A DNA stretch of 64,000 nucleotides from Paraburkholderia phytofirmans OLGA172 (GTDB taxonomy: Bacteria; Pseudomonadota; Gammaproteobacteria; Burkholderiales; Burkholderiaceae), in contig NZ_CP014579.1 of NCBI RefSeq assembly GCF_001634365.1, forward strand, positions 930,001-994,000, written 5' to 3'. Made by a program: the position numbers and the translations under genes. The notes under the pieces are model-generated. The model saw nothing but the letters and a program-made list of their open reading frames with translations. It searched no databases and was not told the DNA's origin. Of the stretch, positions 48,611-56,988 are shown one piece after another; the first letter of the stretch is position 1; each line of letters starts with the position of its first letter.

Positions 48611-48626
48611 ATGACAAAAACGTCAT
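48611..48626. promoter_or_regulatory. ATGAC-N6-GTCAT dyad in the divergent promoter
   Basis: ATGAC-AAAAAC-GTCAT, a perfect five-base inverted repeat with six-base spacing, 113 bases upstream of the response regulator and 72 upstream of the DUF5666 gene. The arm spacing matches the CusR/HprR box of E. coli (CATTACA-N6-TGTAATG), though the arm sequence differs. It is a candidate site for the adjacent regulator. Confidence 0.45.
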
Positions 48627-48723
48627 GAACGGCGCGGCGCGGCCACGTAGAATGGCCGGCATATCCACGTCCACATCCATGACCCACGCCCACGGCGGCG
48701 CTCGGGGTTGGAAGCCAGCCACC

Positions 48724-49395
48724 ATGAGCATCCTCGTCATTGAAGACGACCCGAAAACCGGCGACTACCTGAAGAAGGGGCTGCGCGAAAGCGGCTACGC
48801 GGTCGACCTGGCGCGCACCGGCACGGACGGGCTGCACATGGCGCTCGAACACGCGTACGACCTCGTGGTGCTGGACGTGATGCTGCCGGGCATCGACGGT
48901 TGGGAAATCATGCGTGCGCTGCGCGCGCGGCGCGATCTGCCTGTCATTTTCCTGACCGCGCGTGATCACGTCAGCGACCGCATCCGCGGCCTCGAACTCG
49001 GCGCCGACGATTACCTCGTCAAGCCGTTCTCGTTCACCGAGCTGGTGTTGCGCATCCGCACGCTGCTGCGCCGCGGCGTGATCCGCGAGAGCGATGTGTT
49101 CGAGATTGCCGACCTCAAGCTGGACGTTCTGCGCCGCAAGGTCACGCGCGAAGGCGTCGAAATTCCACTGACCAATAAGGAATTCATGCTGCTGCATCTG
49201 CTGGTGCGACGGCAGGGCGAAGCGCTGTCGCGCACGCAGATCGCCTCGGAAGTGTGGGATATGAACTTCGACAGCGACACCAATGTGGTCGACGTCGCCG
49301 TCAAACGGCTGCGTGCCAAGATTGACCATCCGTTTGAAAAGAAGCTGATTCATACGGTGCGCAGCATCGGGTATACCTTCGGCGACAGCTCATGA
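48724..49395 (+). CDS. OmpR-type response regulator (CusR/HprR-like)
   Basis: A 223-residue regulator: receiver with IEDD, phospho-acceptor Asp in [13 protein letters not shown] and lysine in LVKPFSF, then an OmpR winged helix with [12 protein letters not shown] and the recognition stretch [15 protein letters not shown]. It matches the heavy-metal/HOCl regulator group (CusR, CopR, HprR, IrlR). Its stop overlaps the kinase start by four bases. The divergent DUF5666-b561-molybdoenzyme genes are likely targets. Confidence 0.9.
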   Translation: MSILVIEDDPKTGDYLKKGLRESGYAVDLARTGTDGLHMALEHAYDLVVLDVMLPGIDGWEIMRALRARRDLPVIFLTARDHVSDRIRGLELGADDYLVKPFSFTELVLRIRTLLRRGVIRESDVFEIADLKLDVLRRKVTREGVEIPLTNKEFMLLHLLVRRQGEALSRTQIASEVWDMNFDSDTNVVDVAVKRLRAKIDHPFEKKLIHTVRSIGYTFGDSS

Positions 49396-50795
49396 AACTG
49401 TGGAACGAACGTTCGTTGACGGCTCGCACCACAGTGTTGTTCGCCGCGATCGCATGCGTGGTGATCGGCACGCTGGGCGCGTATTTCTATCGCTCTGCCC
49501 AATTGTCGTTGCAGCGCCGCGCGGACGTGGTGCTCACCGGCCGTGTCGAGCATTTCAGCCGCATCGTGCGCGATCTCTATTCGGTCAGCGAATTGAAGAA
49601 CCGGCCTTTGCTGTTCGAGACCATGCTCGGCGCGGAGCAAGACGTGCTGCTGTTTCGCCGTCCGGGCGAAGCGCCGTTTATCGACGTGAACCCCGGCAAC
49701 ATTGCGGTGCCTGCCCTGCAGGCCGGTGCGGAGAACCGCTTGCCGACGCTCCCGGACATCCGCCAGACGATGTTGCCGAATGGCGTGCCGGTTCACTGGG
49801 CGATCGCCGCCGTCAAAGCACGCGAGGACGGCAGCGAGGTCGAAGTGATCGCCGCGCATCCGATGACTCAGGAAGCGCAGATGCTGGCCGCGTATCGCAA
49901 TCGCATCGTGCTGGCTACGCTCACCGGCATGCTGGCCGCGACGCTGCTCGCCTACTACGTGCTGCGCCGCGGCTTGCGGCCGGTGCGCGAGATCGCTGCG
50001 CGGGCGGCGCAGATCAGTCCGGCGAGTTTGTCGGTGCGGCTCGACAGCGAGGCCGCGCCGGTCGAATTACGTCAGCTCACGCACGCCTTCAATGCCATGC
50101 TCGACCGTCTCGCCGATGGCTATCAACGCCTCTCGCAGTTTTCCGCCGATCTGGCGCATGAAATCCGCACGCCTGTGGGCGCCTTGATCGGCCAGACCCA
50201 GGTGACGCTCGCCAAACCGCGCGACGTCGATGAATATCAGCAATTGCTCGAATCTAATCTTGAAGAGCTGAGCCGTTTGAGCCACATCGCGGAAAACATT
50301 CTGTTTCTCGCGCACTCGGACCATGCTGCGCTGTCCATCGACCGCGAGCCGGTCGATCTGCGTGAGGAACTCGTCAGGATCGCAGACTATTTCGAAGGCC
50401 CCGCCGACGAACGCGGCATGCGCTTCACCGTCGAGGCACAGGGCGTGGCGTCGGTCAATCCGATGCTGTGCCGGCGGGCGATCAACAATCTCGTCGTCAA
50501 TGCGGTGCGATACGGCGCGAACGATACGGTGGTGCGGTTGAGCGGCACGCAGGACGAACAGGGCGCGACAGTGGTGGTGGTGGAAAACGACGGTGCGCCG
50601 ATTCCCGACGAGCAACTGGACCGCCTGTTCGATCGCTTCTACCGCGCGGATGCGGCGCGCAGCGCGTTCACCGAATCGAGCGGGTTAGGGCTCGCGATCG
50701 TCAAGGCGATCATGCATCTGCACGGCGGCACGGCGCGCGTGGTATGTCCGGTGCCGGGTGTGGTGCGCTTCGAATTGCGCTTTCCGGGCGCCTGA
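49392..50795 (+). CDS. heavy-metal-type sensor histidine kinase
   Basis: A 467-residue membrane kinase with transmembrane helices at about 14-36 and 168-190, a periplasmic domain of 130 residues, HAMP ([15 protein letters not shown]), HisKA with [14 protein letters not shown] and HATPase motifs [11 protein letters not shown] and [12 protein letters not shown]. It belongs to the CusS/HprS group. The periplasmic domain has no Met/His-rich copper site that I can see, so a redox or other signal is possible. Confidence 0.9.
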   Translation: MKLWNERSLTARTTVLFAAIACVVIGTLGAYFYRSAQLSLQRRADVVLTGRVEHFSRIVRDLYSVSELKNRPLLFETMLGAEQDVLLFRRPGEAPFIDVNPGNIAVPALQAGAENRLPTLPDIRQTMLPNGVPVHWAIAAVKAREDGSEVEVIAAHPMTQEAQMLAAYRNRIVLATLTGMLAATLLAYYVLRRGLRPVREIAARAAQISPASLSVRLDSEAAPVELRQLTHAFNAMLDRLADGYQRLSQFSADLAHEIRTPVGALIGQTQVTLAKPRDVDEYQQLLESNLEELSRLSHIAENILFLAHSDHAALSIDREPVDLREELVRIADYFEGPADERGMRFTVEAQGVASVNPMLCRRAINNLVVNAVRYGANDTVVRLSGTQDEQGATVVVVENDGAPIPDEQLDRLFDRFYRADAARSAFTESSGLGLAIVKAIMHLHGGTARVVCPVPGVVRFELRFPGA

Positions 50796-50854
50796 AACCG
50801 ATCTTCGCGTCAGCACTGATGGCGTGGCTGCCTGGCCGGGCAGGATCGACGATT

Positions 50855-51463
50855 CTAAAAATCCTGCGTGCCTGGCGCATTCAATGGGCAATGATGTGCA
50901 TCGCTTAATGCCCTCAACCCAGTTGTGTTGATATCCAGTGAAAACGCGGCCAGACCGCATTTACCGGTCTGTGCCGGACCGATAGGCCGTAACACGAGCC
51001 CCAGGCGACGATAGAGTCGATCCATGCTGGATGGCGCGACACCTACTAATTGGCGGATTCCCTGGCTTTGGGAACGAATAAAGATCAAACGAAGGAGTTC
51101 GCGCATTCTTTGCATGTTGCAGGCGACGCCGCTGTCGAAAGTCGTGAACCGGGATAGCTCCCACGTGCACGAATCGCTGATCAGCGGAATGGAGCACAAG
51201 TCCGGAAAAATTTCGGCGAGCAGATAAGGCTGAGTCGTGGGCAACAATCGTGCATAGCCACAGATACTGCGATCCTGCTTATAGGCGATGACGCAGGTGG
51301 TGGTGTTCCGGTCAAATTCGTCCCATTCCTCGATAGTGCCGGAGCTGGCTGACGGCAAGTCCCATTGCATCTCCTTGACGAATACCGTGTGCCGATACCT
51401 GCCAAGTTGCTGCTTTTCGGGAGGAGTCAGCTGTTCCATTGTGGTAAATACGATCTCTTCCAT
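50855..51463 (-). CDS. acyl-homoserine-lactone synthase (LuxI family)
   Basis: Makes N-acyl-homoserine lactone from S-adenosylmethionine and acyl-ACP. The 202-residue protein keeps the family's invariant residues: Arg24, Phe28, Trp34, the acidic pair in EWDEFD (48 and 51), Arg in GYARLLPT, the phenylalanine in EIFPDLC and Glu/Arg in WELSRF. With the ATG at 51463 the first residues fall at canonical LuxI numbering, supporting that start. It lies 15 bases downstream of luxR on the same strand; no rsaL is between them. Signal chain length cannot be predicted. Confidence 0.93.
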   Translation of the reverse strand: MEEIVFTTMEQLTPPEKQQLGRYRHTVFVKEMQWDLPSASSGTIEEWDEFDRNTTTCVIAYKQDRSICGYARLLPTTQPYLLAEIFPDLCSIPLISDSCTWELSRFTTFDSGVACNMQRMRELLRLIFIRSQSQGIRQLVGVAPSSMDRLYRRLGLVLRPIGPAQTGKCGLAAFSLDINTTGLRALSDAHHCPLNAPGTQDF

Positions 51464-51478
51464 GAGTCTGCTCGATAG

Positions 51479-52204
51479 CTAAAGTAGTCCGTAGGCAATG
51501 GCATAGGCCGCTGCACTGGCCTTGGATGGGGCGTTAAGTTTTCTCCTGCAATTCTTTAGATGAAAATTCACCGTATCGACGGAAATGGCGAGGGCGTTCG
51601 AGATACCCTTGGCTGACTTTCCATCGGCGGTCCAACGAAGGATTTCAATTTCACGCTGGGTAAGTTTGGCTTCGGTGGCGGTGCTGCTCTGCCGGCCGGA
51701 AATCCGGCTGATGCAGAACATCGACAACTGGCCGAGCGCCAGGAGAAAAGGTCGGAGGACTTTGATCTCACTGGCGCCTAGCGACGTGCGTTCTCTCGCC
51801 AATGAGTAAACGCCGAACTGGCCGCGAGCGTCCCAGCAGGGTTGTGAAATGCCGATTGCGAGTCCTGCCGATTTGGCTTCGTCCCATAAGTGTTTTGTGT
51901 TCGCAAAGAGGCCATCATTCCATATCGCGGGAGTCAGGTCGCCCAACTCGAGTTTGGCTATCGGATCTATTCTCAGGTACTCCCTTTCCCTGTATCTCGA
52001 CACCCATCGCTCGGGATAGGAGCTCTTGATAACGATGTTTCTGGAACAAAAAGGAACGCGATTGACGTAGCCAAACGCACAATACGAGAATCCGAGATCC
52101 AGAGAGACGCGCGACAGTATGGAAAATACACGGTCAATCTCTTCGCAGGTCTGTAGTTCGAGGAACAGATCGCTCCACCATTCAGATAGGTCCCGGGGCA
52201 TCAA
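51479..52204 (-). CDS. LuxR-family autoinducer-dependent regulator
   Basis: A 241-residue quorum-sensing receptor. The N-terminal autoinducer domain keeps the signature residues Trp67, Tyr71, Asp80-Pro81 and Trp95, so it should bind an acyl-homoserine lactone. The C-terminal GerE helix-turn-helix (LTQREIEILRWTADGKSAKGISNALAIS) is intact. It is the first gene of a luxR-luxI transcript and is divergent from the ATP-grasp gene, with a 358-base gap that holds a dyad at 52432-52474. Base composition is notably more AT-rich than neighbouring genes. Confidence 0.93.
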   Translation of the reverse strand: MMPRDLSEWWSDLFLELQTCEEIDRVFSILSRVSLDLGFSYCAFGYVNRVPFCSRNIVIKSSYPERWVSRYREREYLRIDPIAKLELGDLTPAIWNDGLFANTKHLWDEAKSAGLAIGISQPCWDARGQFGVYSLARERTSLGASEIKVLRPFLLALGQLSMFCISRISGRQSSTATEAKLTQREIEILRWTADGKSAKGISNALAISVDTVNFHLKNCRRKLNAPSKASAAAYAIAYGLL

Positions 52205-52431
52205 AAGGCTCCGCTATGCAAGTTTGATTACAGACTTCGTTTTATAGGAGTGGTTTTTGTTCCATAGCGTGTCTAGTGGTTGCAGAAATGATGATTGACA
52301 TCTCGTTGGTCATTTTCGGTTTATATCGTAAATCATAAATTCGTCATATTTAGCCGAAAGCTGCAATTTCCTACCAGTTTTGGGCTGTGACGTATCGGCG
52401 CATGGGCGTTCGAGTGCCGTGCCCAGTGTCA

Positions 52432-52474
52432 CTAATCAGGCAACTACCAATCGCGGGAGCTGTTCCGTGATTAG
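52432..52474. promoter_or_regulatory. dyad with lux-box-like core upstream of the ATP-grasp gene
   Basis: CTAATCA (52432-52438) and TGATTAG (52468-52474) are perfect inverted arms. At their centre is CTACC-N6-GGGAG (52444-52459), a CT-N12-AG dyad of the kind bound by LasR/CepR-type proteins. It lies about 90-130 bases before the GTG start. Upstream sequence is very AT-rich (52321-52380 has 19 G/C in 60) and suits a promoter. The match to lux-box consensus is loose. Confidence 0.4.
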
Positions 52475-52562
52475 CTTCATGTAATTGTTTGAACTATCGG
52501 ATTGGTGTGAATGGATCGATAACCAATCGACAGTTTTGCCTTTACTTATGAAGGAGCTTGCC

Positions 52563-53906
52563 GTGGCGCAATCGTATTCGAATATTTGTGATTTTCCGGT
52601 CTTCGATCCCGATAAGGACTGGATCACACTGGAACAGAATCATGCGAGTGATGAATTTAATCGAGCCTGTTCGTATGTGAAGAGTCGCGCTGCGGAAGAC
52701 AACCTGGTCATGAGCTTTGAGGGGAACAACTCACGTCCCTATCCGGTTATGTCGGGGGTGTGTGCGCTTCACGCGGGAACGGAGGAAATTCTGGCGCCGC
52801 GAATCGGGTCTATATTTAATGCTTTGCAGAAGATCGTTTCGGCATATCGCGCGGATGCCAATCTCCAGGAGTTTCTGGGGATTCCGAATCAGTTGAACCA
52901 ATGGGTCAAGGAGGACACGGAGCCGGCCAACAACAGGGTCGATTTGTGCCGCTTCGATCTGATGGGACGCACGCTGTCGGAGCTCAAGATCATTGAATTC
53001 AACTGCAATGCGCCCGGGGGGATTGTGTACGCGGGCATGATCAACCGATATTGGCGCGAGGCGCCTTTTTCCTCCTCGCTGATCGAATCGTGGGGCGGCG
53101 GCGCGTCTACTTTCGAACAGAGTGACTGGGTTGCCACGTGGTTGTCATCGCTCGCGGATCGGCGCGGCTTGCGCGATATCGAAGGTATTGGCCTATTGCA
53201 TCCGGCAGGCGGAAACATTCTCGAATTGCCGCATCTGAAGAAGCGGATCGAAGCGTGCGGCCTTCGCTCGGCCATGCTGACGCCAGAGCAGCTCAGCCAG
53301 ACCGGCGATCACACATTCCAGCTTGCTTATTTGAAGTACGGCGTGCAGCGCGCGATTCAGGACATCGGACAATGGGAGCAGTTCTGCCGGAGTGTGGTCG
53401 AAGGCCGGCTCGTAATCCAGTCATCGCTGGCGGGGCGTTGGATCGGCGACAACAAGTTGTGTGTCGCAGTCATGTCCGATCCGCGCTTTTCCTATCTGTT
53501 CAACGACGCAGAGCGCGCGGCGATCGGCACCATCATCCCGACGAGCCGCAAACTCGGCGACGGTATCAGTCAACGGGAAGTGATCCAGTACAAAGACGAT
53601 TTTGTCGTCAAGCATCCGTACGGAACGCGCGGTGTGTCGGTTTTCGTCGGCCGGGACTACGATCAGATCGCGTGGACGGAACTGGTCGGCAAAACTTCGT
53701 CGCTCGGTCATGTGGTTCAGCAATATGTCGACTCGGACTTTGAGGTCGACGGAGACACCTGCTTCAGGGATCTGGTGGTGATGTTGGCGAGTGGCGCGAT
53801 TGTTGGATACGGATCGCGAGTGAGCCGGGCGCGAAAAGTCAATATCGCCCAGGACGGTCGAAAGATGGCGGTGTTGAGTTCGCTGCCAGTACCGGTAATT
53901 CACTGA
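52563..53906 (+). CDS. ATP-grasp-type ligase, glutathionylspermidine-synthase-like
   Basis: A 447-residue protein that reads as a member of the glutathionylspermidine-synthase-like ATP-grasp enzymes, which join a carboxylate to an amine using ATP. Supporting stretches are RFDLMG with LKIIEFNCNAPGG (nucleotide/metal acidic residues), then NKLCVAVMSDPRF, RAAIGTIIPTSR, DDFVVKHPYGTRGVSVFVG (lysine and glycine-rich loop) and the closing VQQYVDSDF. The GTG at 52563 is preferred: AAGGAG lies six bases upstream. It is followed at once by an MFS exporter and faces luxR. The product is unknown. Confidence 0.62.
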   Translation: MAQSYSNICDFPVFDPDKDWITLEQNHASDEFNRACSYVKSRAAEDNLVMSFEGNNSRPYPVMSGVCALHAGTEEILAPRIGSIFNALQKIVSAYRADANLQEFLGIPNQLNQWVKEDTEPANNRVDLCRFDLMGRTLSELKIIEFNCNAPGGIVYAGMINRYWREAPFSSSLIESWGGGASTFEQSDWVATWLSSLADRRGLRDIEGIGLLHPAGGNILELPHLKKRIEACGLRSAMLTPEQLSQTGDHTFQLAYLKYGVQRAIQDIGQWEQFCRSVVEGRLVIQSSLAGRWIGDNKLCVAVMSDPRFSYLFNDAERAAIGTIIPTSRKLGDGISQREVIQYKDDFVVKHPYGTRGVSVFVGRDYDQIAWTELVGKTSSLGHVVQQYVDSDFEVDGDTCFRDLVVMLASGAIVGYGSRVSRARKVNIAQDGRKMAVLSSLPVPVIH

Positions 53907-53915
53907 TTCAAGGGG

Positions 53916-55139
53916 ATGCGATTCGGTGCGCTCGCCTGTGGGGATTTCAGGCTGTTTACTTTCGGTAACTGCCTGTCGTTGGTCGGAACCTGGGTGCAGC
54001 GGATCGGCACAGGCTGGCTTGCGTGGGAGTCGAGTCATTCGAGTGTGTGGCTCGGCTTGCTCGCGTTTGCCGATCTTTTCCCAACCGTGCTCCTTGCGCC
54101 GATTGCCGGCGTGATGGCCGACCGTTGCGACAAACGCCGCGTCATTCTCTATTGTCAGTTCGTCGCGATGGCAACGGCCGTTTTGCAGGCCGGTCTGATT
54201 TTGAGCCATGCCAATTCCATGGAGGCGCTCTTTGCGGTGACGTTGATGTCGGGCATTGCCAGCGCGCTGTGCCAGCCCGCTCGCCTTTCCTGGATATCGA
54301 CTCTAGTGCCGCCGGGAAAGCTCGCGTCCGCGGTCGCGATCAATTCTCTATGCTTCAATCTGGCGCGCTTCGTAGGACCGGCTTTGGCGGGCGCGATGCT
54401 TCTGAAGCTCGATCCCTCCGCGTTGTTTCTGCTCAATGCGCTGAGCTATGCCACATTCATCGTCGTCATTCTTCGAATTCCGCCTGCTGCCCCGCGCTCG
54501 ACCGAAAAGATTCCGCCCTCGCCATGGTTGCGTGAGGCGACGGAAGGATTGCGCTACCTCGTGTCGGACGCGCCGTTACGGGCAACCTTCCTGATCCTGA
54601 CCGCGTCCGCGGTTTGCATTCGCGGGATCCCGGACCTCGCGCCTGCCATTGCCGGCGAAATGTTGCGGCGCGGCTCACAAGGGTTTGCGTCTCTCGTTGC
54701 CGCAGCGGGGGCAGGCGCGATCGCGGGCGGCGTATGGTGCAGCGGGCGTGACGCAACCAAACCGTTAGCAAGATTGATCGAGCGGCACGTAATGGCCGCT
54801 TCGCTCGGCACGCTTGCCCTGGCGTTGACGCACGACTTCCGCCTGGCGGCCGCGCTGTTCTTCACGATGGGTTTCTCGATCGTCGTGACCGGAATAGGCG
54901 CACAAACGCTGATTCACCTGTCGGTTCCGCAGGCGTTGCGCGGACGCGTGCTCGCGCTATACGGCATGGTCTATCGTGGCGGGCCGGCGCTCAGTGCATT
55001 GTGGCTCGGCGCGTGCGCGCCGCTTTGGGGCTTGCGCCTGGCGCTGGGCGTTGGCGCACTGCTGTGCATGGTGGCGTACGGTGTCACGACGATTCGAGTT
55101 TGCGCGGGCGCTCGCCGCCAGGATCCGCCGGCGCAATGA
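53916..55139 (+). CDS. MFS exporter (MFS_3/EntS-like)
   Basis: A 407-residue, 12-helix transporter of the MFS_3 group that includes the enterobactin exporter EntS. Motifs: GDFRLFTFGNCLSLVGTWVQ at the N-terminus, GVMADRCDKRR in loop 2-3 and ARFVGPALAG in helix 5. It starts nine bases after the ATP-grasp gene stop and AAGGGG lies immediately before the ATG, so translation is probably coupled. Export of the ligase product is the simplest role. Confidence 0.82.
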   Translation: MRFGALACGDFRLFTFGNCLSLVGTWVQRIGTGWLAWESSHSSVWLGLLAFADLFPTVLLAPIAGVMADRCDKRRVILYCQFVAMATAVLQAGLILSHANSMEALFAVTLMSGIASALCQPARLSWISTLVPPGKLASAVAINSLCFNLARFVGPALAGAMLLKLDPSALFLLNALSYATFIVVILRIPPAAPRSTEKIPPSPWLREATEGLRYLVSDAPLRATFLILTASAVCIRGIPDLAPAIAGEMLRRGSQGFASLVAAAGAGAIAGGVWCSGRDATKPLARLIERHVMAASLGTLALALTHDFRLAAALFFTMGFSIVVTGIGAQTLIHLSVPQALRGRVLALYGMVYRGGPALSALWLGACAPLWGLRLALGVGALLCMVAYGVTTIRVCAGARRQDPPAQ

Positions 55140-55268
55140 CCGGCATCCACCGGTTGAATCGGTTCGTGGGCGACAGGGCTTCGAGCAAACCGGCAATGGC
55201 GATACCGGGATGATTGCGCAACGGGTTGCGGCGGCGCAGTGCCTGCCAACGTGCAGCACGCCCAGGCG

Positions 55269-56801
55269 TCAGCCGCCCGGCGCGTCCGCATCCGGACGGT
55301 TCGCGTAGTGCGCACGTTTTTCCTCATACATCAGCAGATCGGCGCGTTGCACGCCGGCTTCGAGCCGGTCGCCGCGCCGGCACGTCGCAGCACCCATCGA
55401 AAGGCTCAGCAGCGAACCCGGATAAAACTGGTTGTTCAGATCGACCAGCTGGCGGATCGCATCGACCATCGCCGCGCCGCCTCGCTCGTCGGTGTCGGGC
55501 AACAGGATCGCGAACTCGTCTCCGCCGATGCGCGCCGCGTAAAACGGCGCGTCTGCCGCCTTGGCCAGGACTTCGCCGGCGCGCCGTAACAATGCGTCGC
55601 CGGCCGCGTGGCCGAGCTGGTCATTCACGCGTTTGAGGCCGTTCAGATCGGCCATGATAATGGTCACCGGCCACGGACCCTTGCGCTCCAGCCGGTTCAG
55701 TTCATCGACATAGAACGAGCGGTTGCGCAGCTTGGTCAGCACGTCATGCTTGCCGAGGAATTCCAGGTACGCTTCGGCCTTCTTGCGCGCCGTGATGTCG
55801 GTGAGGGCCACCAGCACCAGGTCCCAATCGCGTTCATGACCCGGCAGGACGGAGAACTGCAGGTGTACGTGCACCTCGTTGCCGTCGAGCGAATAGTTGA
55901 GCACTTCGCGCTGCTGGAACAGCTTGCCGTCCCATAGATCGATCAACTGCTCGCGGAAATGCGGCCGCATGTCGTCGCGGAAAACGTCCGGCAGGCGCGC
56001 CAGCAGCGTTTTCTTGTCTGGCGCCACGAACATGCCGAGCGTGTGCTGGTTCACGTCGAGCACGTGAATTTCCTGCATGCAACGGTCGACAAACTCGGGA
56101 TGCACGTCGGTGAACACCCGAAAATCGCTGATGCCTGCCGAGCGCGCCCCGTCGAGCAGACGCTTGACCGCGCTGAAATCTTCCACCCACAACGATACCG
56201 GTGAATGTTCGAACAGGCCGCGCACATACTGTTCGGCAAGCGTCACGCGATGCCGCGCGCCTTCGAGTTCGGTAATGTCTTCGACCGATACGAGCACGCG
56301 GTCCCAGCGGTCTTCATGGCCGGGCAGCACGGCGCCCTTGAGCAGCACGTCGAGGCGCCGCCCGCCGAGCGTGTAGTTGACGGTCTGGCTCGTGAACTGG
56401 ACCTGGCCCGCCCATAGCTGGCATAGCTCTTCGAGGTGGGTCTTGAGCATGTCGTCGCGGAACACCGAGCCGAGATTGCTGGTGAGCGTGTCGAAATCGG
56501 CGGCCTCGAATTGCGTCAGCGTTTTCTGGTTGACCTTGATGACGCGGATGCTGTGCGCGCATTCGGCGACAAGGGCCGGATAGTCGGCGAACTGGGCGCG
56601 CAGATCGGTCACACCTTGTGCCCTCCATTTGTCGAATAGCGCGCGCACGCCGCTGAAGTCTTCGAGCCAGAGCGAGACAGGCGCGAGTTCGAACATTTCG
56701 GAATCGTCCCCCGATCCCCCAAGGGGACTTCCTTCGGGGCGGGGGACTTCCTGCTGGCCGTTGTTGGCGGGCGCTGAGTCGCGTGGGAGGGTGTCCAGCA
56801 T
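55269..56801 (-). CDS. PAS-PAS-GGDEF diguanylate cyclase
   Basis: A 510-residue cytoplasmic protein. Two tandem PAS-like domains (about 36-180 and 190-340) are clear duplicates: each has SPVSLWVEDFSAVK or PVSLWLEDFSGVR, a VNQxTL motif, VFRDDM and VLPGHE. A GGDEF domain (about 345-500) has the intact active site IGGDEF and so should make cyclic di-GMP; no EAL domain is present. A 47-base repeat encodes residues 17-32 if translation starts at 56801; a start at Met36 (MFELAP, after GGGGGA) would leave the repeat in the leader. Confidence 0.87.
   Translation of the reverse strand: MLDTLPRDSAPANNGQQEVPRPEGSPLGGSGDDSEMFELAPVSLWLEDFSGVRALFDKWRAQGVTDLRAQFADYPALVAECAHSIRVIKVNQKTLTQFEAADFDTLTSNLGSVFRDDMLKTHLEELCQLWAGQVQFTSQTVNYTLGGRRLDVLLKGAVLPGHEDRWDRVLVSVEDITELEGARHRVTLAEQYVRGLFEHSPVSLWVEDFSAVKRLLDGARSAGISDFRVFTDVHPEFVDRCMQEIHVLDVNQHTLGMFVAPDKKTLLARLPDVFRDDMRPHFREQLIDLWDGKLFQQREVLNYSLDGNEVHVHLQFSVLPGHERDWDLVLVALTDITARKKAEAYLEFLGKHDVLTKLRNRSFYVDELNRLERKGPWPVTIIMADLNGLKRVNDQLGHAAGDALLRRAGEVLAKAADAPFYAARIGGDEFAILLPDTDERGGAAMVDAIRQLVDLNNQFYPGSLLSLSMGAATCRRGDRLEAGVQRADLLMYEEKRAHYANRPDADAPGG
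56706..56752. repeat. 47-bp dispersed repeat, copy B (start of GGDEF gene)
   Basis: Second copy of the element at 31482-31528, 43 of 47 bases identical. It lies in the opposite orientation relative to its host gene, in the first codons or the untranslated leader of the GGDEF gene. Read in frame it encodes a Pro/Gly/Ser-rich stretch without a stop. Confidence 0.8.
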
Positions 56802-56988
56802 GAGAGTCCCGTGGTCGGAGTTCCGGCTATTCTAAAGCGGCTTGGCTTCGGCTCAAAATGAAACTATCAGCACAGCGGATAGTTTCTCTCGAAAATCGCG
56901 ATTTCCCTTGTGGGCCTGTGGCGAATAGGATGGTCGGTATCGAACCCACACCGCTTCGACACAGCCGGAGCCGCGACGGAGATCCCGC

